Assembly: GCF_004352835.1 (NCBI RefSeq)
Contig: NZ_SJSB01000022.1
Location: 1-53,730, forward strand
Direction of reading: 5' to 3'
DNA: 53,730 nucleotides
Source of the DNA: Marinomonas flavescens
GTDB taxonomy: Bacteria; Pseudomonadota; Gammaproteobacteria; Pseudomonadales; Marinomonadaceae
Of this stretch, positions 10,297 to 19,144 are shown piece by piece (positions within the stretch are counted from its first letter, which is position 1; each line of letters begins with the position of its first letter). The notes under the pieces were generated by a model. It was not told the origin of the DNA and did no database searches. It was given only the letters and a program-made list of their open reading frames with translations. Both the position numbers and the translations under genes were made by a program.

Positions 10297-11112
10297 ATGA
10301 ATTCAACAGAACTAGCGTATCGAGTTCGTAAACATGCTCTCGTTATGGTCAATAAAGGAAAGAGTTCTCACATTGGTTCTGCTTTATCCATGGTTGATAT
10401 TTTAGCGGTGTTATACAATGATTTTTTGAATATATCTCCACTTAATATAGCTTCTGATGATAGAGATTACTTTATTTTAAGCAAAGGTCATGGAGGTGCA
10501 TCCTTGTATGCTACTCTGGCTGTCAAGGGCTTTTTCCCCGTTCATGAATTAGATAAGCATTACCAAAATGGAACGCCTTTCAGTGGGCATGTATCTCATA
10601 AAGGCATCCCGGGTGTTGAGTTTTCAACAGGATCTTTAGGCCATGGGCTACCAGTCGCCACAGGGTTAGCTTTAGCATCTAAAATAGATAATAGAAATTC
10701 CCGAGCATGTGTAATAGTGGGCGATGGAGAAATGATGGAAGGTTCAAATTGGGAGGCTCTAATGTTTGCTGCTCATCATAAACTTGATAATTTAACAGTT
10801 ATTATTGATAGAAATCGTTTGCAAAGTTTTACCGATACGGAAAATACGGTAGCATTAGAGCCCCTTGATAGTAAGTTAAACGCATTTGGATGCTATTGTC
10901 TTGAAGTAGACGGACATGATCACGTTGAGATTTTAAAAGCATTAAATAATAAAGATAATGATGGACGTGTAAAAGTAATTATTGCCAACACTATAAAAGG
11001 CAAAGGCGTATCTTATATGGAAAATAAAGTAGTTTGGCACTATAAATTTCCTGACGATGAGCAGTTACGAGCAGCATTAAACGAAATAGATGGAGACTTC
11101 TATGCGAGCTAA
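10297..11112 (+). CDS. Transketolase-like protein, N-terminal (ThDP-binding) subunit
   Basis: This 271-residue protein corresponds to the N-terminal third of transketolase. The ThDP-binding motif is GDGEMMEGSNWEAL with IIDRNR about 25 residues later, and upstream stand SSHIGSALSMVDILAVLY, LSKGHGG and STGSLGHGL. It overlaps the next gene, the C-terminal half, by 11 bases, so the enzyme is a two-subunit transketolase. The gene lies ten bases after rfbH and is more AT-rich than the rfb genes. A housekeeping role is unlikely in this position. I infer two-carbon transfer onto a CDP-keto sugar, by analogy with the ThDP enzyme YerE of yersiniose synthesis, although YerE is from a different ThDP family. 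Confidence 0.88.
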   Translation: MNSTELAYRVRKHALVMVNKGKSSHIGSALSMVDILAVLYNDFLNISPLNIASDDRDYFILSKGHGGASLYATLAVKGFFPVHELDKHYQNGTPFSGHVSHKGIPGVEFSTGSLGHGLPVATGLALASKIDNRNSRACVIVGDGEMMEGSNWEALMFAAHHKLDNLTVIIDRNRLQSFTDTENTVALEPLDSKLNAFGCYCLEVDGHDHVEILKALNNKDNDGRVKVIIANTIKGKGVSYMENKVVWHYKFPDDEQLRAALNEIDGDFYAS

Positions 11113-12016
11113 GTTTATTGAAGCACTGACGTATTTGGCATCAAGTAACAAAGATATTGTATTAGTGACTGGTGATTTAGGTTTTGGCTCATTTGAACAA
11201 TTTGAAAAGAAATTTCCAGGACAATATTTTAATGCAGGGATAGCAGAGCAATCAATGATAGGTATTGCTTCTGGTTTAGCAAAAGCGGGTAAAATAGTTT
11301 TTGTATATTCTATAGGCAACTTTGTAACTATGAGATGTCTTGAACAAATCCGGAATGATGCATGCTATCACGATTTAAATGTTAATTTAGTTTCACAAGG
11401 AGGGGGGTTTACTTATGGTGCATTAGGAATGTCTCATCATGCAACAGAAGATATTGCTATCATGAGAGCTCTTCCTAATATGACTATATGTGCACCTTCT
11501 TGCTCTAAAGATACTTATGATGCTGTTTTACAGCTTATTGATATTAAAGGGCCTAGTTATTTACGGCTTGAAAAAGCAAATACTAATGAGCATAGTGATA
11601 ATTCTTTAAGCTACGAAATTGGTATCCCAAAAATGCTTAAAGAAGGGAAAGATATACTACTTATTGCAACTGGAGGTGTAGTTAATGAAGTATTGGATGC
11701 AGCTGTAACAGTTGGAGATGAATTAAATGTATCCGTATTTGACTTCCATACTATTAAGCCAATAAATCACCACATTATTTTACAAGAGATAAAAAAGTAT
11801 AAATATGTTGTTTCAATTGAAGAACATCAAGTTAATGGTGGATTGGGTTCTTTGATCGCTGAGATAATTGCAGAGAATAATGTTGATGTCTTTTTTAAAA
11901 GGCTTGGTATTAATGATGAGCTTATAACTTTAGTCGGAGATCAGGCTTATTTAAGAGATAATATAGGTATTGATAAAAATTCAATTGTATCTTTTTTGAG
12001 AAATATTAAATTATAA
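11102..12016 (+). CDS. Transketolase-like protein, C-terminal (pyrimidine-binding) subunit
   Basis: This 304-residue protein holds the pyrimidine-binding and C-terminal domains of a transketolase. It begins MRAKFIEALTYL, contains VLVTGDLGFGSFE and the catalytic-Glu motif FNAGIAEQSMIGIASGLA at about residues 43-60. A closing domain includes SIEEHQVNGGLGSLIAE. The start at 11102 fits the usual beginning of the family; ATG at 11090 would add four residues. It overlaps the N-terminal gene and should act with it as a heteromer. The substrate is unknown; context points to a nucleotide sugar. Confidence 0.88.
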   Translation: MRAKFIEALTYLASSNKDIVLVTGDLGFGSFEQFEKKFPGQYFNAGIAEQSMIGIASGLAKAGKIVFVYSIGNFVTMRCLEQIRNDACYHDLNVNLVSQGGGFTYGALGMSHHATEDIAIMRALPNMTICAPSCSKDTYDAVLQLIDIKGPSYLRLEKANTNEHSDNSLSYEIGIPKMLKEGKDILLIATGGVVNEVLDAAVTVGDELNVSVFDFHTIKPINHHIILQEIKKYKYVVSIEEHQVNGGLGSLIAEIIAENNVDVFFKRLGINDELITLVGDQAYLRDNIGIDKNSIVSFLRNIKL

Positions 12017-12193
12017 GTAATCAATATTAAATTTCTTATAAAATTTATTAGATTGTTTTGAAATTATTGTTAATTATATAAATTTAGCCTTTTATAAAAA
12101 ACCACATAAAAGTTTTTATCGATTTATTTGGTAGGAAAGAGGGGCTCTCAAGTTTTATATTATTCAGCCTTTACTTAAATTTAGGAGATAATA

Positions 12194-13225
12194 GTGCTAG
12201 ATGACGATTATCAACAAATAGAATCGAGTTCAATAGAGTGGTTAAGATTTAAAAATAAAACAATTCTTATTACGGGAGGAAATGGTTTTTTACCTGCCTA
12301 TATCGTAGAGACATTATTGCTTTTGAATAAATGCATTTTACAATATTCTCCGTGTCACGTAATTGTATTGGCTCGAAATAATAAACATACTATTGATAGG
12401 TTTAGCGAATACCTTGAGGATCCGAATTTAGAAATAATTATTCAGGATGTAGCTGATAAAATTGATATTAATAAAAAAATTGACTACATAATTCATGCTG
12501 CGAGCCCCGCCTCTCCAAAATATTATAGTATAGATCCTGTCGGTGTTATTTTACCAAATGTTTTAGGTACAAAAAACACTCTTGAATTAGCGATAAAAAA
12601 TAACATAGAAGGATACCTCTACTTTAGTAGTAGTGAAGTCTATGGTGAGTTGCCCGATGGAGAGGTAATTAATGAAGATAAATATGGCTACTTGGATCCG
12701 ACATCTGTAAGAGCATGTTATGGAGAAAGTAAGCGAATGGGAGAAACTCTATGTATCAGCTACGGGCATCAATATCATATACCTGTAAAAATTGTTCGTC
12801 CCTTTCATACTTATGGACCAGGAATGAAACTTGATGATGGCAGGGTCTTCGCAGATTTTGTAAAAAACATAGTTAACAATGAAAATATTGAGCTAAAAAG
12901 CGATGGAAGTGCTGTTCGATCATTTTGTTATATTTCCGATGCAACAATAGCATTTTTTAAAATCCTTTTGGATGGTCAAAATAATCATGCATACAACATG
13001 TCTAATCCAGAGGAGTCAATCTCTATAAAAAAATTAGCTTCGATTCTGGTGACTCTTTTTCCAGAAAAAAAATTGAATGCAACTTTTGCAGATCATGATA
13101 AACATTACTTAAAAAGTCCAATTAAAGGTTATATTGCAGATATATCTAAGTTAAAATCTTTAAATTGGAAGCCTGTAATAACAATTGAAAATGGATTTAG
13201 AAAAACAATTAGGAGTTATAAATGA
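12194..13225 (+). CDS. NAD-dependent epimerase/dehydratase (extended SDR)
   Basis: This 343-residue extended SDR starts at GTG 12194, seven bases after AGGAG. The cofactor loop is TGGNGFLPAY at about residues 30-39, AASPASPKYY follows, and the catalytic pair lies in CYGESKRMGE with SSSEVYG upstream. RPFHTYGPG and RSFCYISDA resemble the dTDP-glucose dehydratase and UDP-glucuronate decarboxylase branch of the family. Its stop overlaps the next start (ATGA). The true substrate is not evident. In this position it could reduce a ketone left by the transketolase step or finish the CDP-dideoxy sugar, but an independent nucleotide-sugar role is equally possible. Confidence 0.8.
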   Translation: MLDDDYQQIESSSIEWLRFKNKTILITGGNGFLPAYIVETLLLLNKCILQYSPCHVIVLARNNKHTIDRFSEYLEDPNLEIIIQDVADKIDINKKIDYIIHAASPASPKYYSIDPVGVILPNVLGTKNTLELAIKNNIEGYLYFSSSEVYGELPDGEVINEDKYGYLDPTSVRACYGESKRMGETLCISYGHQYHIPVKIVRPFHTYGPGMKLDDGRVFADFVKNIVNNENIELKSDGSAVRSFCYISDATIAFFKILLDGQNNHAYNMSNPEESISIKKLASILVTLFPEKKLNATFADHDKHYLKSPIKGYIADISKLKSLNWKPVITIENGFRKTIRSYK

Positions 13226-14151
13226 ATATAAAAAGCTTAGAAAGTAGCTTCTTAAACGATGAGATAAGCAAATCTCAATATATATCTAAGATGTACACCG
13301 AGAATCATAATTTATTGTTTGAATATAGCGAATTTATTAAAAATAAAGACATTCAACTAATAGAAATTTCTGACAATAGTGTTGTGATGACAACTAGAGA
13401 GTTAGGTATCAAGATGATTTGCAATCGGTTTGATGAAAGAATCGCACCTATTGAAATATTAAATTTCGGGCAATATGAAAAAGAAGATTCCGATATGATA
13501 TTTCAATTAATAAATGACAATGACACTGTATTTGATATTGGTGGAAATATGGGGTGGTATTCAATCGCGTTGTCAAAGGCTAAAAAAAACTTGGATATCT
13601 ATACATTTGAACCAATTCCAAAAAGTTATGAAAGTTTAGTTGTGAATGCAAAATTAAATAGATCTGAGATTAATATTTATAATATTGGGTTGTCTGATAA
13701 AAAACAAGAACTTACTTTCTACTACCATAAGGAAGGTTCTGGTAATGCTTCAAGTGCAATTATGAATGAAGATAGAGAAAATATAGAGGTTCGATGTCAG
13801 GTTGAAAAATTAGATGATTTCTTTAAAGATAATAATTTGGATAAATTAGATTTTATTAAATGTGATGTGGAAGGTGCTGAATTATTAACATTTAAAGGGG
13901 CAGTTGAAACTATTAGTAAACAGAAGCCTATAGTGTTTACTGAGATGCTTCGTAAGTGGGCCGCTAAATTTAATTATCATCCCAATGAAATCATTAATTT
14001 ATTTTCAGAGATGGGATATCGTTGTTTTTTCGTATCAAATGGCTTATTGAATGAGTTGAAAGAAATGACAGATGATACGATTGAAACTAATTTTTTCTTT
14101 TTACATACTGAAAAACATTCAAAAGAGATCATGAAACTTAGTAATAATTAA
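13222..14151 (+). CDS. FkbM-family methyltransferase
   Basis: This 309-residue SAM-dependent methyltransferase shows motif I as VFDIGGNMGWYSIALSKA, then YTFEPIPKSYESL. The FkbM-typical DFIKCDVEGAELLTFKGA and a terminal TEMLRKW segment follow. FkbM enzymes O-methylate sugars and polyketides, so here it probably methylates a glycan hydroxyl. The start overlaps the preceding SDR stop. A perfect hairpin with a T8 tract follows the stop. A decayed paralogue lies about 400 bases downstream (14541-15050). Confidence 0.88.
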   Translation: MNIKSLESSFLNDEISKSQYISKMYTENHNLLFEYSEFIKNKDIQLIEISDNSVVMTTRELGIKMICNRFDERIAPIEILNFGQYEKEDSDMIFQLINDNDTVFDIGGNMGWYSIALSKAKKNLDIYTFEPIPKSYESLVVNAKLNRSEINIYNIGLSDKKQELTFYYHKEGSGNASSAIMNEDRENIEVRCQVEKLDDFFKDNNLDKLDFIKCDVEGAELLTFKGAVETISKQKPIVFTEMLRKWAAKFNYHPNEIINLFSEMGYRCFFVSNGLLNELKEMTDDTIETNFFFLHTEKHSKEIMKLSNN

Positions 14152-14179
14152 ATACGTGAAGTATTTAATTGTTTTTTTT
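14146..14179 (+). terminator. Rho-independent terminator after the FkbM gene
   Basis: A perfect 10-base stem AATTAAATAC / GTATTTAATT with loop GTGAA (14146-14170) is followed by G and eight T. It overlaps the stop codon at 14149-14151. This would end the transcript that starts at the manC end of the locus. The ABC transporter and glycosyltransferase genes would then need their own promoter or readthrough. Confidence 0.8.
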
Positions 14180-14540
14180 GGTGATATTTTCTTAAGAATA
14201 GTTATGCTTAGAGAATCATTTGGTCTAAAAGAACAAGGCGTGTTTTTTTGCGCGTATTTATCACTGAAAAATTAGTTAAATATTAATAATAGAGTGATTA
14301 TCGAGTTAACAATCAAATCTATTTTTTTTTTTTTTTTTTGATGTGTTTAATAGTCAGAAATAAATAAATTTAAGGATAAAGAAAAATAAGTTCTGATAAA
14401 AAACTTAAGTCTTGATTTTCGTCAAACAACTACAAATCAACTTTGACGGATTTTTTTAGTCCCGGGACATTGGTTTTTACTTAATTTCATTAAATAAAAT
14501 ATAGTCTGGATTAGATGTGCAGATATTTTAGTCTATAAAA
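14180..14540. other. Non-coding AT-rich spacer with T18 tract
   Basis: No gene is supported here. The stretch holds an 18-base T homopolymer at 14322-14339. It also holds a second weaker hairpin (CGTCAAA at 14420-14426 with TTTGACG at 14442-14448, then a seven-T run) that could be another terminator. The SmaI-type palindrome CCCGGG at 14461-14466 is unusual in such AT-rich sequence but has no evident role. Confidence 0.5.
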
Positions 14541-15050
14541 ATACATATGAATACTTTATGGCTAATAAGATTGTTAATGGTGATAATAATATAAATCTGT
14601 ATGATTTTGGTCTTTCTGGTGAAAGCAAATAATTTACTTTTATAAAGATGGATCATTTAATGCTAGTGCTGCATTGATGGATGACTCTAATAGAGTCAGA
14701 AGAGGTTGATTGTAATGTTAAAAGGTTAGATGTTTTTTTGAAGAAAGTAAATTGACAAAAATAGATTTTATAAAGTATGATTTTAAAGAGATTGAACTAT
14801 TTTCCTTCAAAGGAGGATTGAAAGTTATTGAAAAATATAAACCAATCATTTTCACTGAAATGCTAAGGAAATAGTCTGCAAAGTTTGATTGCTATCCTAA
14901 TGATATCATTAGTTTATTATCTGATATTGGTTATGAGTGTTTCTATGAAAAAACTCAAAGTTAATAAAAATAGAAATTATTGATTCTGACGCAGAAGAGA
15001 CAATTTTTTCTTTTTATGTGGAGGTATATATTCAGAAGTTATAAAAAAGT
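14541..15050 (+). pseudogene. Decayed FkbM-family methyltransferase remnant
   Basis: Translation in pieces gives segments that align with the intact FkbM protein at 13222-14151. INLYDFGLSGESK corresponds to INIYNIGLSDKKQ, KIDFIKYDFKEIELFSFKGG to KLDFIKCDVEGAELLTFKGA, and KPIIFTEMLRK to KPIVFTEMLRK. The pieces lie in different frames and contain in-frame stops, for example TAG right after TEMLRK, where the intact gene has TGG. At least two frameshifts separate the segments. The start of the gene is missing. It is a diverged paralogue rather than a recent copy, since many residues differ. Confidence 0.75.
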
Positions 15051-15066
15051 ATTCGTACTTATTTAA

Positions 15067-15195
15067 GTTTTCCAGAGCTTCTACCATTAAATTCATTGCC
15101 TATGTTTGAAGGACGAGTAAAAATTGCCGACAGCAACTTTAGTGGAGAAAATTTCAATTGATTTACCAAGTGCTCATAACTTGAGTGTTAATTAA
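15067..15195 (+). pseudogene. Possible C-terminal remnant of a DegT-family aminotransferase
   Basis: A short frame reads PELLPLNSLPMFEGRVKIAD and, after a frame change, ISIDLPSAHNLSVN with a stop at 15193-15195. A PMF-type motif followed about 25 residues later by LPS and a short acidic or polar tail is how many DegT/DnrJ/EryC1 sugar aminotransferases end. The match is short and made by eye, so this is tentative. If right, the locus once carried another amino-sugar gene here. Confidence 0.35.
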
Positions 15196-15407
15196 ATGGA
15201 ATTTTTGGAAAGTATAATAAAAAATTCTATAAATAATCTTATAAAACATTAGGTTTACTTGGCTTTCTAAATAAAAGCCTAGCATGAATAAAATGTTCTA
15301 TTATGAGAGTATTTTTGTTTTTATGACTCGAATTTTTTAAGAAAAATCAAATTTAAGTGTCTTTTCAAGGGATTATTAGTTTTATTTTTAGTGGAAGTGT
15401 AGTTTAT

Positions 15408-17210
15408 ATGTATTTTTTTATTAAGAGTTTATTTTATTTACTTAGTGTAAAACAAAAGAGGCAGTTTATAAATCTTCAAGTGCTGGTTATACTAATGGCC
15501 TTTTTTGAGTTAGTTGGCGTTGCTTCAATTTTGCCGTTTATGGCTGTTGTTTCTAAACCAGAGATTATAGATACAAACGTTATAATAAATCAAGTATATA
15601 CATATATAGGGTCTGAAACAAAAAACCAGTTCACAGTATATCTTGGAGCGTTAGTATTTTTCTCTCTCTTGCTTTCATCGATAGTTTCAATTATTACAAC
15701 TTGGAGATGCTCTCTATTCGCATCTAGAGTTGGGGCTGAGATCGGTCAAGTGCTCTATGACTACTACCTTCATCAATCATGGTTGTTTCATACTTCAAGT
15801 TCTACTGCGGAATTGACAAAACAAATTGCAGTGGAGGCAAATCGTTTTACTGGTGGAGTTTTACAACCTTTTATGCTTCTAAATGCTCGGATAGTTCTTG
15901 CATTATCTTTATCTTTATCTATTTTTTTGCTTGATCCATTAATTGCATTTGTAGGTATTATGATTTTTTTAGTCGCTTATGTTGTTATATATAAAACTGT
16001 GAAAAATCGTCTTGAGAAAAATGGAAATGCAATAAGTCGATCTTCAGAGGAAAGGTTTCAGCTCATGAGTGAGGCATTTGGTGGTATAAAGGACGTAATA
16101 CTTTTAGGGCGTCAGTTCGACTTTAAACATCGCTTCAAAATTACATCACAAGATTTAGCAAAAGGGCAAGGGCAAAATATGGCACTGAGTCAAGTGCCCC
16201 GCTACCTGATTGAGGTTATCGCTTTTGGTGGTCTTATTGTATTGGTATTGATATTACTTATTCGTGGGCAAGGTGATTTAAGTCAGGTTCTTCCACTGTT
16301 ATCAGTATATGCATTAGCTGGCTTTAAGTTACTTCCAGCATTTCAACAAGTTTACAGTAGTGTAACTATGATTAAAGGTAATTTGTCAGCGTTTTTTTCT
16401 ATTAGAGATGATGTTAAATCTGCTCGTGAAGCACTTCTTGTAAAACCTAATGGATTTTTGCCAGAAGAAAAACTTTCTTTTGAACACTTAATTGAGTTGA
16501 AAGATATTCGATTTAGATATCCAAATAAAAATGAACCAGTTCTAGAAAAATTAAATTTAAAGATCGAAAAAAATCAAATGATTGGACTTGTGGGGGCTTC
16601 AGGGTCAGGAAAGAGTACAATAGTAGATATTATTATGGGGCTTATATTTCCTCAAGAGGGTGGAGTATATGTCGATGATATTGAAATAACTAGAGATAAT
16701 CAGCGTGCTTGGCAAAATAAAATAGGCTATGTTGCACAAAGTATCTTTTTATCTGGTGGTACTATTGCAGAGAATGTTGCCTTTGGTTTACCGCAACAAG
16801 AAATCGACTATGAAAAAGTTCATAATGCTATATCTCTGGCACATTTAGACGAGTTAGTACAGGGGCTAGAAAATGGTATTTATACCAAAGTTGGTGAACG
16901 TGGCGTGCAATTATCGGGTGGGCAGCGCCAGCGTATAGGAATTGCAAGGGCACTCTATCATGATGCAGAAGTATTAGTTTTTGATGAAGCTACAAGTGCT
17001 CTCGATGGTATAACTGAAAAAATAATCATGGACTCTATCACTGACTTTACTGGAAATAAAACGATTATTATGATCGCACATCGTTTAAAAACAGTTAAAA
17101 AATGCCATCAGGTTTTTTTGATAAAAAAAGGTTGTGTTGTTGATAATGGTACGTTCTCTGAGTTGTTGGAAAGGAGCTCTGAATTTAATGAAATGGTTCA
17201 GTATTCTTGA
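15408..17210 (+). CDS. ABC transporter permease/ATP-binding protein, PglK/MsbA-like flippase
   Basis: This half-transporter has an N-terminal membrane domain of about six helices and a C-terminal ATPase. The ATPase shows Walker A GASGSGKST near residues 396-404, signature LSGGQRQRIGIARAL, Walker B VLVFDEATSALD and H-loop IAHRL. The N-terminus (KSLFYLLSVKQKRQF, then FFELVGVASILPFMAVV) resembles PglK-type lipid-linked oligosaccharide flippases. ATG 15408 (600 residues) has GGAAG ten bases upstream; a GTG at 15357 would add 17 residues. No Wzx-type flippase was found, so this is the best candidate for moving the undecaprenyl-linked glycan to the periplasm. Confidence 0.87.
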   Translation: MYFFIKSLFYLLSVKQKRQFINLQVLVILMAFFELVGVASILPFMAVVSKPEIIDTNVIINQVYTYIGSETKNQFTVYLGALVFFSLLLSSIVSIITTWRCSLFASRVGAEIGQVLYDYYLHQSWLFHTSSSTAELTKQIAVEANRFTGGVLQPFMLLNARIVLALSLSLSIFLLDPLIAFVGIMIFLVAYVVIYKTVKNRLEKNGNAISRSSEERFQLMSEAFGGIKDVILLGRQFDFKHRFKITSQDLAKGQGQNMALSQVPRYLIEVIAFGGLIVLVLILLIRGQGDLSQVLPLLSVYALAGFKLLPAFQQVYSSVTMIKGNLSAFFSIRDDVKSAREALLVKPNGFLPEEKLSFEHLIELKDIRFRYPNKNEPVLEKLNLKIEKNQMIGLVGASGSGKSTIVDIIMGLIFPQEGGVYVDDIEITRDNQRAWQNKIGYVAQSIFLSGGTIAENVAFGLPQQEIDYEKVHNAISLAHLDELVQGLENGIYTKVGERGVQLSGGQRQRIGIARALYHDAEVLVFDEATSALDGITEKIIMDSITDFTGNKTIIMIAHRLKTVKKCHQVFLIKKGCVVDNGTFSELLERSSEFNEMVQYS

Positions 17211-17239
17211 ATTTAAATATTATTTTACTAGGGTTATAT

Positions 17240-18124
17240 ATGGATAGTAAGTTTTTTTTTAGTTTTACTCAAAGAGGTTATTTTAGCGAAATTAATAATT
17301 TTATATTAATAGCCATTTATTGTGATTTTAAATCAATTGATCTTTATGTTAATCAGCTATATTCGCCATATTATAAAGGGGAAGGAAGGTTTTTTGATAT
17401 ATATAGAAATAATTTGAAAGAATCTTTTTTGGTTGGTGCTAGGAAAAGCCTTTGGAATAAAAAAGCTTATGTCGATAAGTTTTTATATGGTTTTTTTGGC
17501 ATTCCATGTTTTTTTACAGAAGATATTTTTTTTGAAATTCGAGAAGCGGGATTTTGGAGTTCTTTTTTAGATGTAAGAGAGGAAGATGTTTTTTCGGCGC
17601 TTTACGAGTTAAAGAGAAGTTACGTTTTAAAAAATCTTGTTTACAAGAAAGAATATTTGAAAAAAATTACAGATGGTTTGTCTTGCTTTAAACCTGTTGA
17701 TGTAAAAAAAGATAAATTTATTGCTGTTCATATACGAGCTGGAGATAAAATTTCAACAGGGGAGATGCTCGAAATTGCAATAGAAAAATATGTAGATGCA
17801 ATCTTATCTATTAAAAATATAATCCCAGTTATTGTGTTTACTGATGATGTGAGAAAATTCGAAAAATTGAGAGCTATATTACCATCTCATTATACTTGTT
17901 TAAATGGCTCTGGTTATGTTGAAGGTTTTCAGCAATCTGATTTTAATGCTAGAAATATCAATGAAAAAGAAGAGGATACGCTTCAATTGCTTACAGAAGT
18001 CTATTGTATGGTTTATAGCTATAAACTCATTTGTACTTTTAGTTCAAACTTGACTAGGTATGTTGCATTGTTAAAACAATTAGAAGATTGTATATCGTTA
18101 GATGAACCGTGGTCACCTTTTTAG
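17240..18124 (+). CDS. Putative fucosyltransferase-like glycosyltransferase (HIRxGDK motif)
   Basis: The protein is not fully recognised. Its central FIAVHIRAGDK resembles the HxRxxDK/HIRRGDK nucleotide-binding motif of alpha-1,6- and alpha-1,2-fucosyltransferases and O-FucT proteins. It is followed by PVIVFTDDVRKFEKL and a later CTFSSNLTRYVALL that fits the donor site of the same GT-B fold. The N-terminal half, rich in Phe, Tyr and Lys, has no motif I know. Start ATG 17240 is preferred since AGGG lies six bases before it; TTG at 17207 overlaps the flippase stop. Two GDP-fucose pathways in the locus support a fucosyl donor, but this is inference. Confidence 0.6.
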   Translation: MDSKFFFSFTQRGYFSEINNFILIAIYCDFKSIDLYVNQLYSPYYKGEGRFFDIYRNNLKESFLVGARKSLWNKKAYVDKFLYGFFGIPCFFTEDIFFEIREAGFWSSFLDVREEDVFSALYELKRSYVLKNLVYKKEYLKKITDGLSCFKPVDVKKDKFIAVHIRAGDKISTGEMLEIAIEKYVDAILSIKNIIPVIVFTDDVRKFEKLRAILPSHYTCLNGSGYVEGFQQSDFNARNINEKEEDTLQLLTEVYCMVYSYKLICTFSSNLTRYVALLKQLEDCISLDEPWSPF

Positions 18125-18199
18125 TATGTTGTTTAATATTTAATTCGATATATACAATATCATATCAAATGAGTTTTTTAATAAAGGTGTTTCGTATAA

Positions 18200-19144
18200 A
18201 TGAATGATGTAACGATATCTCTACTGGTTCCCGTTTATAATGGTGGTGAATATTGGCGGGAATGTGCGGTTAGTATTGAAAAATATTCTTGTTTTTTTGA
18301 TAATGTTATTGTGAGTATAAATAAAGGCGATTCTTTCTTAGAAGATTTGGAAGTTGCTGAAGGTCTCAAAATAAGCAATATCGATATTGAAGTTCAAGAT
18401 GAGCTGCTTGGTCCTATTGAGCATTTTATGAAAGTTATAAAGACTGTTAAAACTGATTATATTTTTATCTTAGCTCATGATGATTTACTTTTGCCTGGTG
18501 TTGAGGGGATGAGGCAGAATATTATTAAAAATGGAAACAGAACAGATATAGCCTATCTTGGTACATTTGTTTTTTTTAAAGAATCTAAAGATATTGCTTT
18601 TGTAAGAGAAATATATGGTGGAAGTTTTGACAAAGTTGAATTTATAGAATATGACCTTGCAAAAAATTTCAATTTAAATATATCTGGTATGTGTTTACCT
18701 GTAAGAAGTATATTGGAAAATTCCGATTATTTTTATAGGTTTGGTTCTGGGATAAGATTCGATTATGTTTTGTTGACAAATAATAAAATATCAAAGATTT
18801 ATCAATTAAATGAGGCTACTGTTAAAATTCGAAGGCATGATAATCAGGCTGGAAAAACTGCAGGGGAGAATGTTAGAATAGCAGGAGAAATATCATACTA
18901 TGCTTATCATATAATTGAAACTAACGATTTGATTCTTAGAAGTAAACTGATTGATAAGCTTTCAATAGTGCTTTTCTCCTCCCTGACAAGAGGAAGTGCT
19001 TATGGTTTGTTTTTTTACTTTAAAAGATTGGTTTTTTTTGGTGAAAAAATGGGTTTTTTCCAGCTCTTTATTTTAAATATTAAAATTATTAAGGTTTTGA
19101 CTGGAAAAATATTCAGAAAAATTTTAAAGGTTGTTTTTAAATGA
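18200..19144 (+). CDS. Glycosyltransferase family 2 protein
   Basis: This 314-residue GT-A enzyme begins with ISLLVPVYNGGEYWRECA. The metal-binding region is DYIFILAHDDLLLPG, where HDD takes the place of the DxD motif. The C-terminal 60 residues are basic and hydrophobic, possibly a membrane-associated helix pair. It is presumably one step in building the lipid-linked oligosaccharide; sugar and linkage cannot be deduced. The next gene starts inside its stop codon (ATGA overlap). Confidence 0.85.
   Translation: MNDVTISLLVPVYNGGEYWRECAVSIEKYSCFFDNVIVSINKGDSFLEDLEVAEGLKISNIDIEVQDELLGPIEHFMKVIKTVKTDYIFILAHDDLLLPGVEGMRQNIIKNGNRTDIAYLGTFVFFKESKDIAFVREIYGGSFDKVEFIEYDLAKNFNLNISGMCLPVRSILENSDYFYRFGSGIRFDYVLLTNNKISKIYQLNEATVKIRRHDNQAGKTAGENVRIAGEISYYAYHIIETNDLILRSKLIDKLSIVLFSSLTRGSAYGLFFYFKRLVFFGEKMGFFQLFILNIKIIKVLTGKIFRKILKVVFK

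Noticed and set aside
15408..17210. Flippase as a peptide or toxin exporter
   Set aside because: No peptidase C39 domain or double-glycine substrate gene is present; the N-terminus and neighbours fit a PglK/MsbA-type lipid-linked sugar flippase better.
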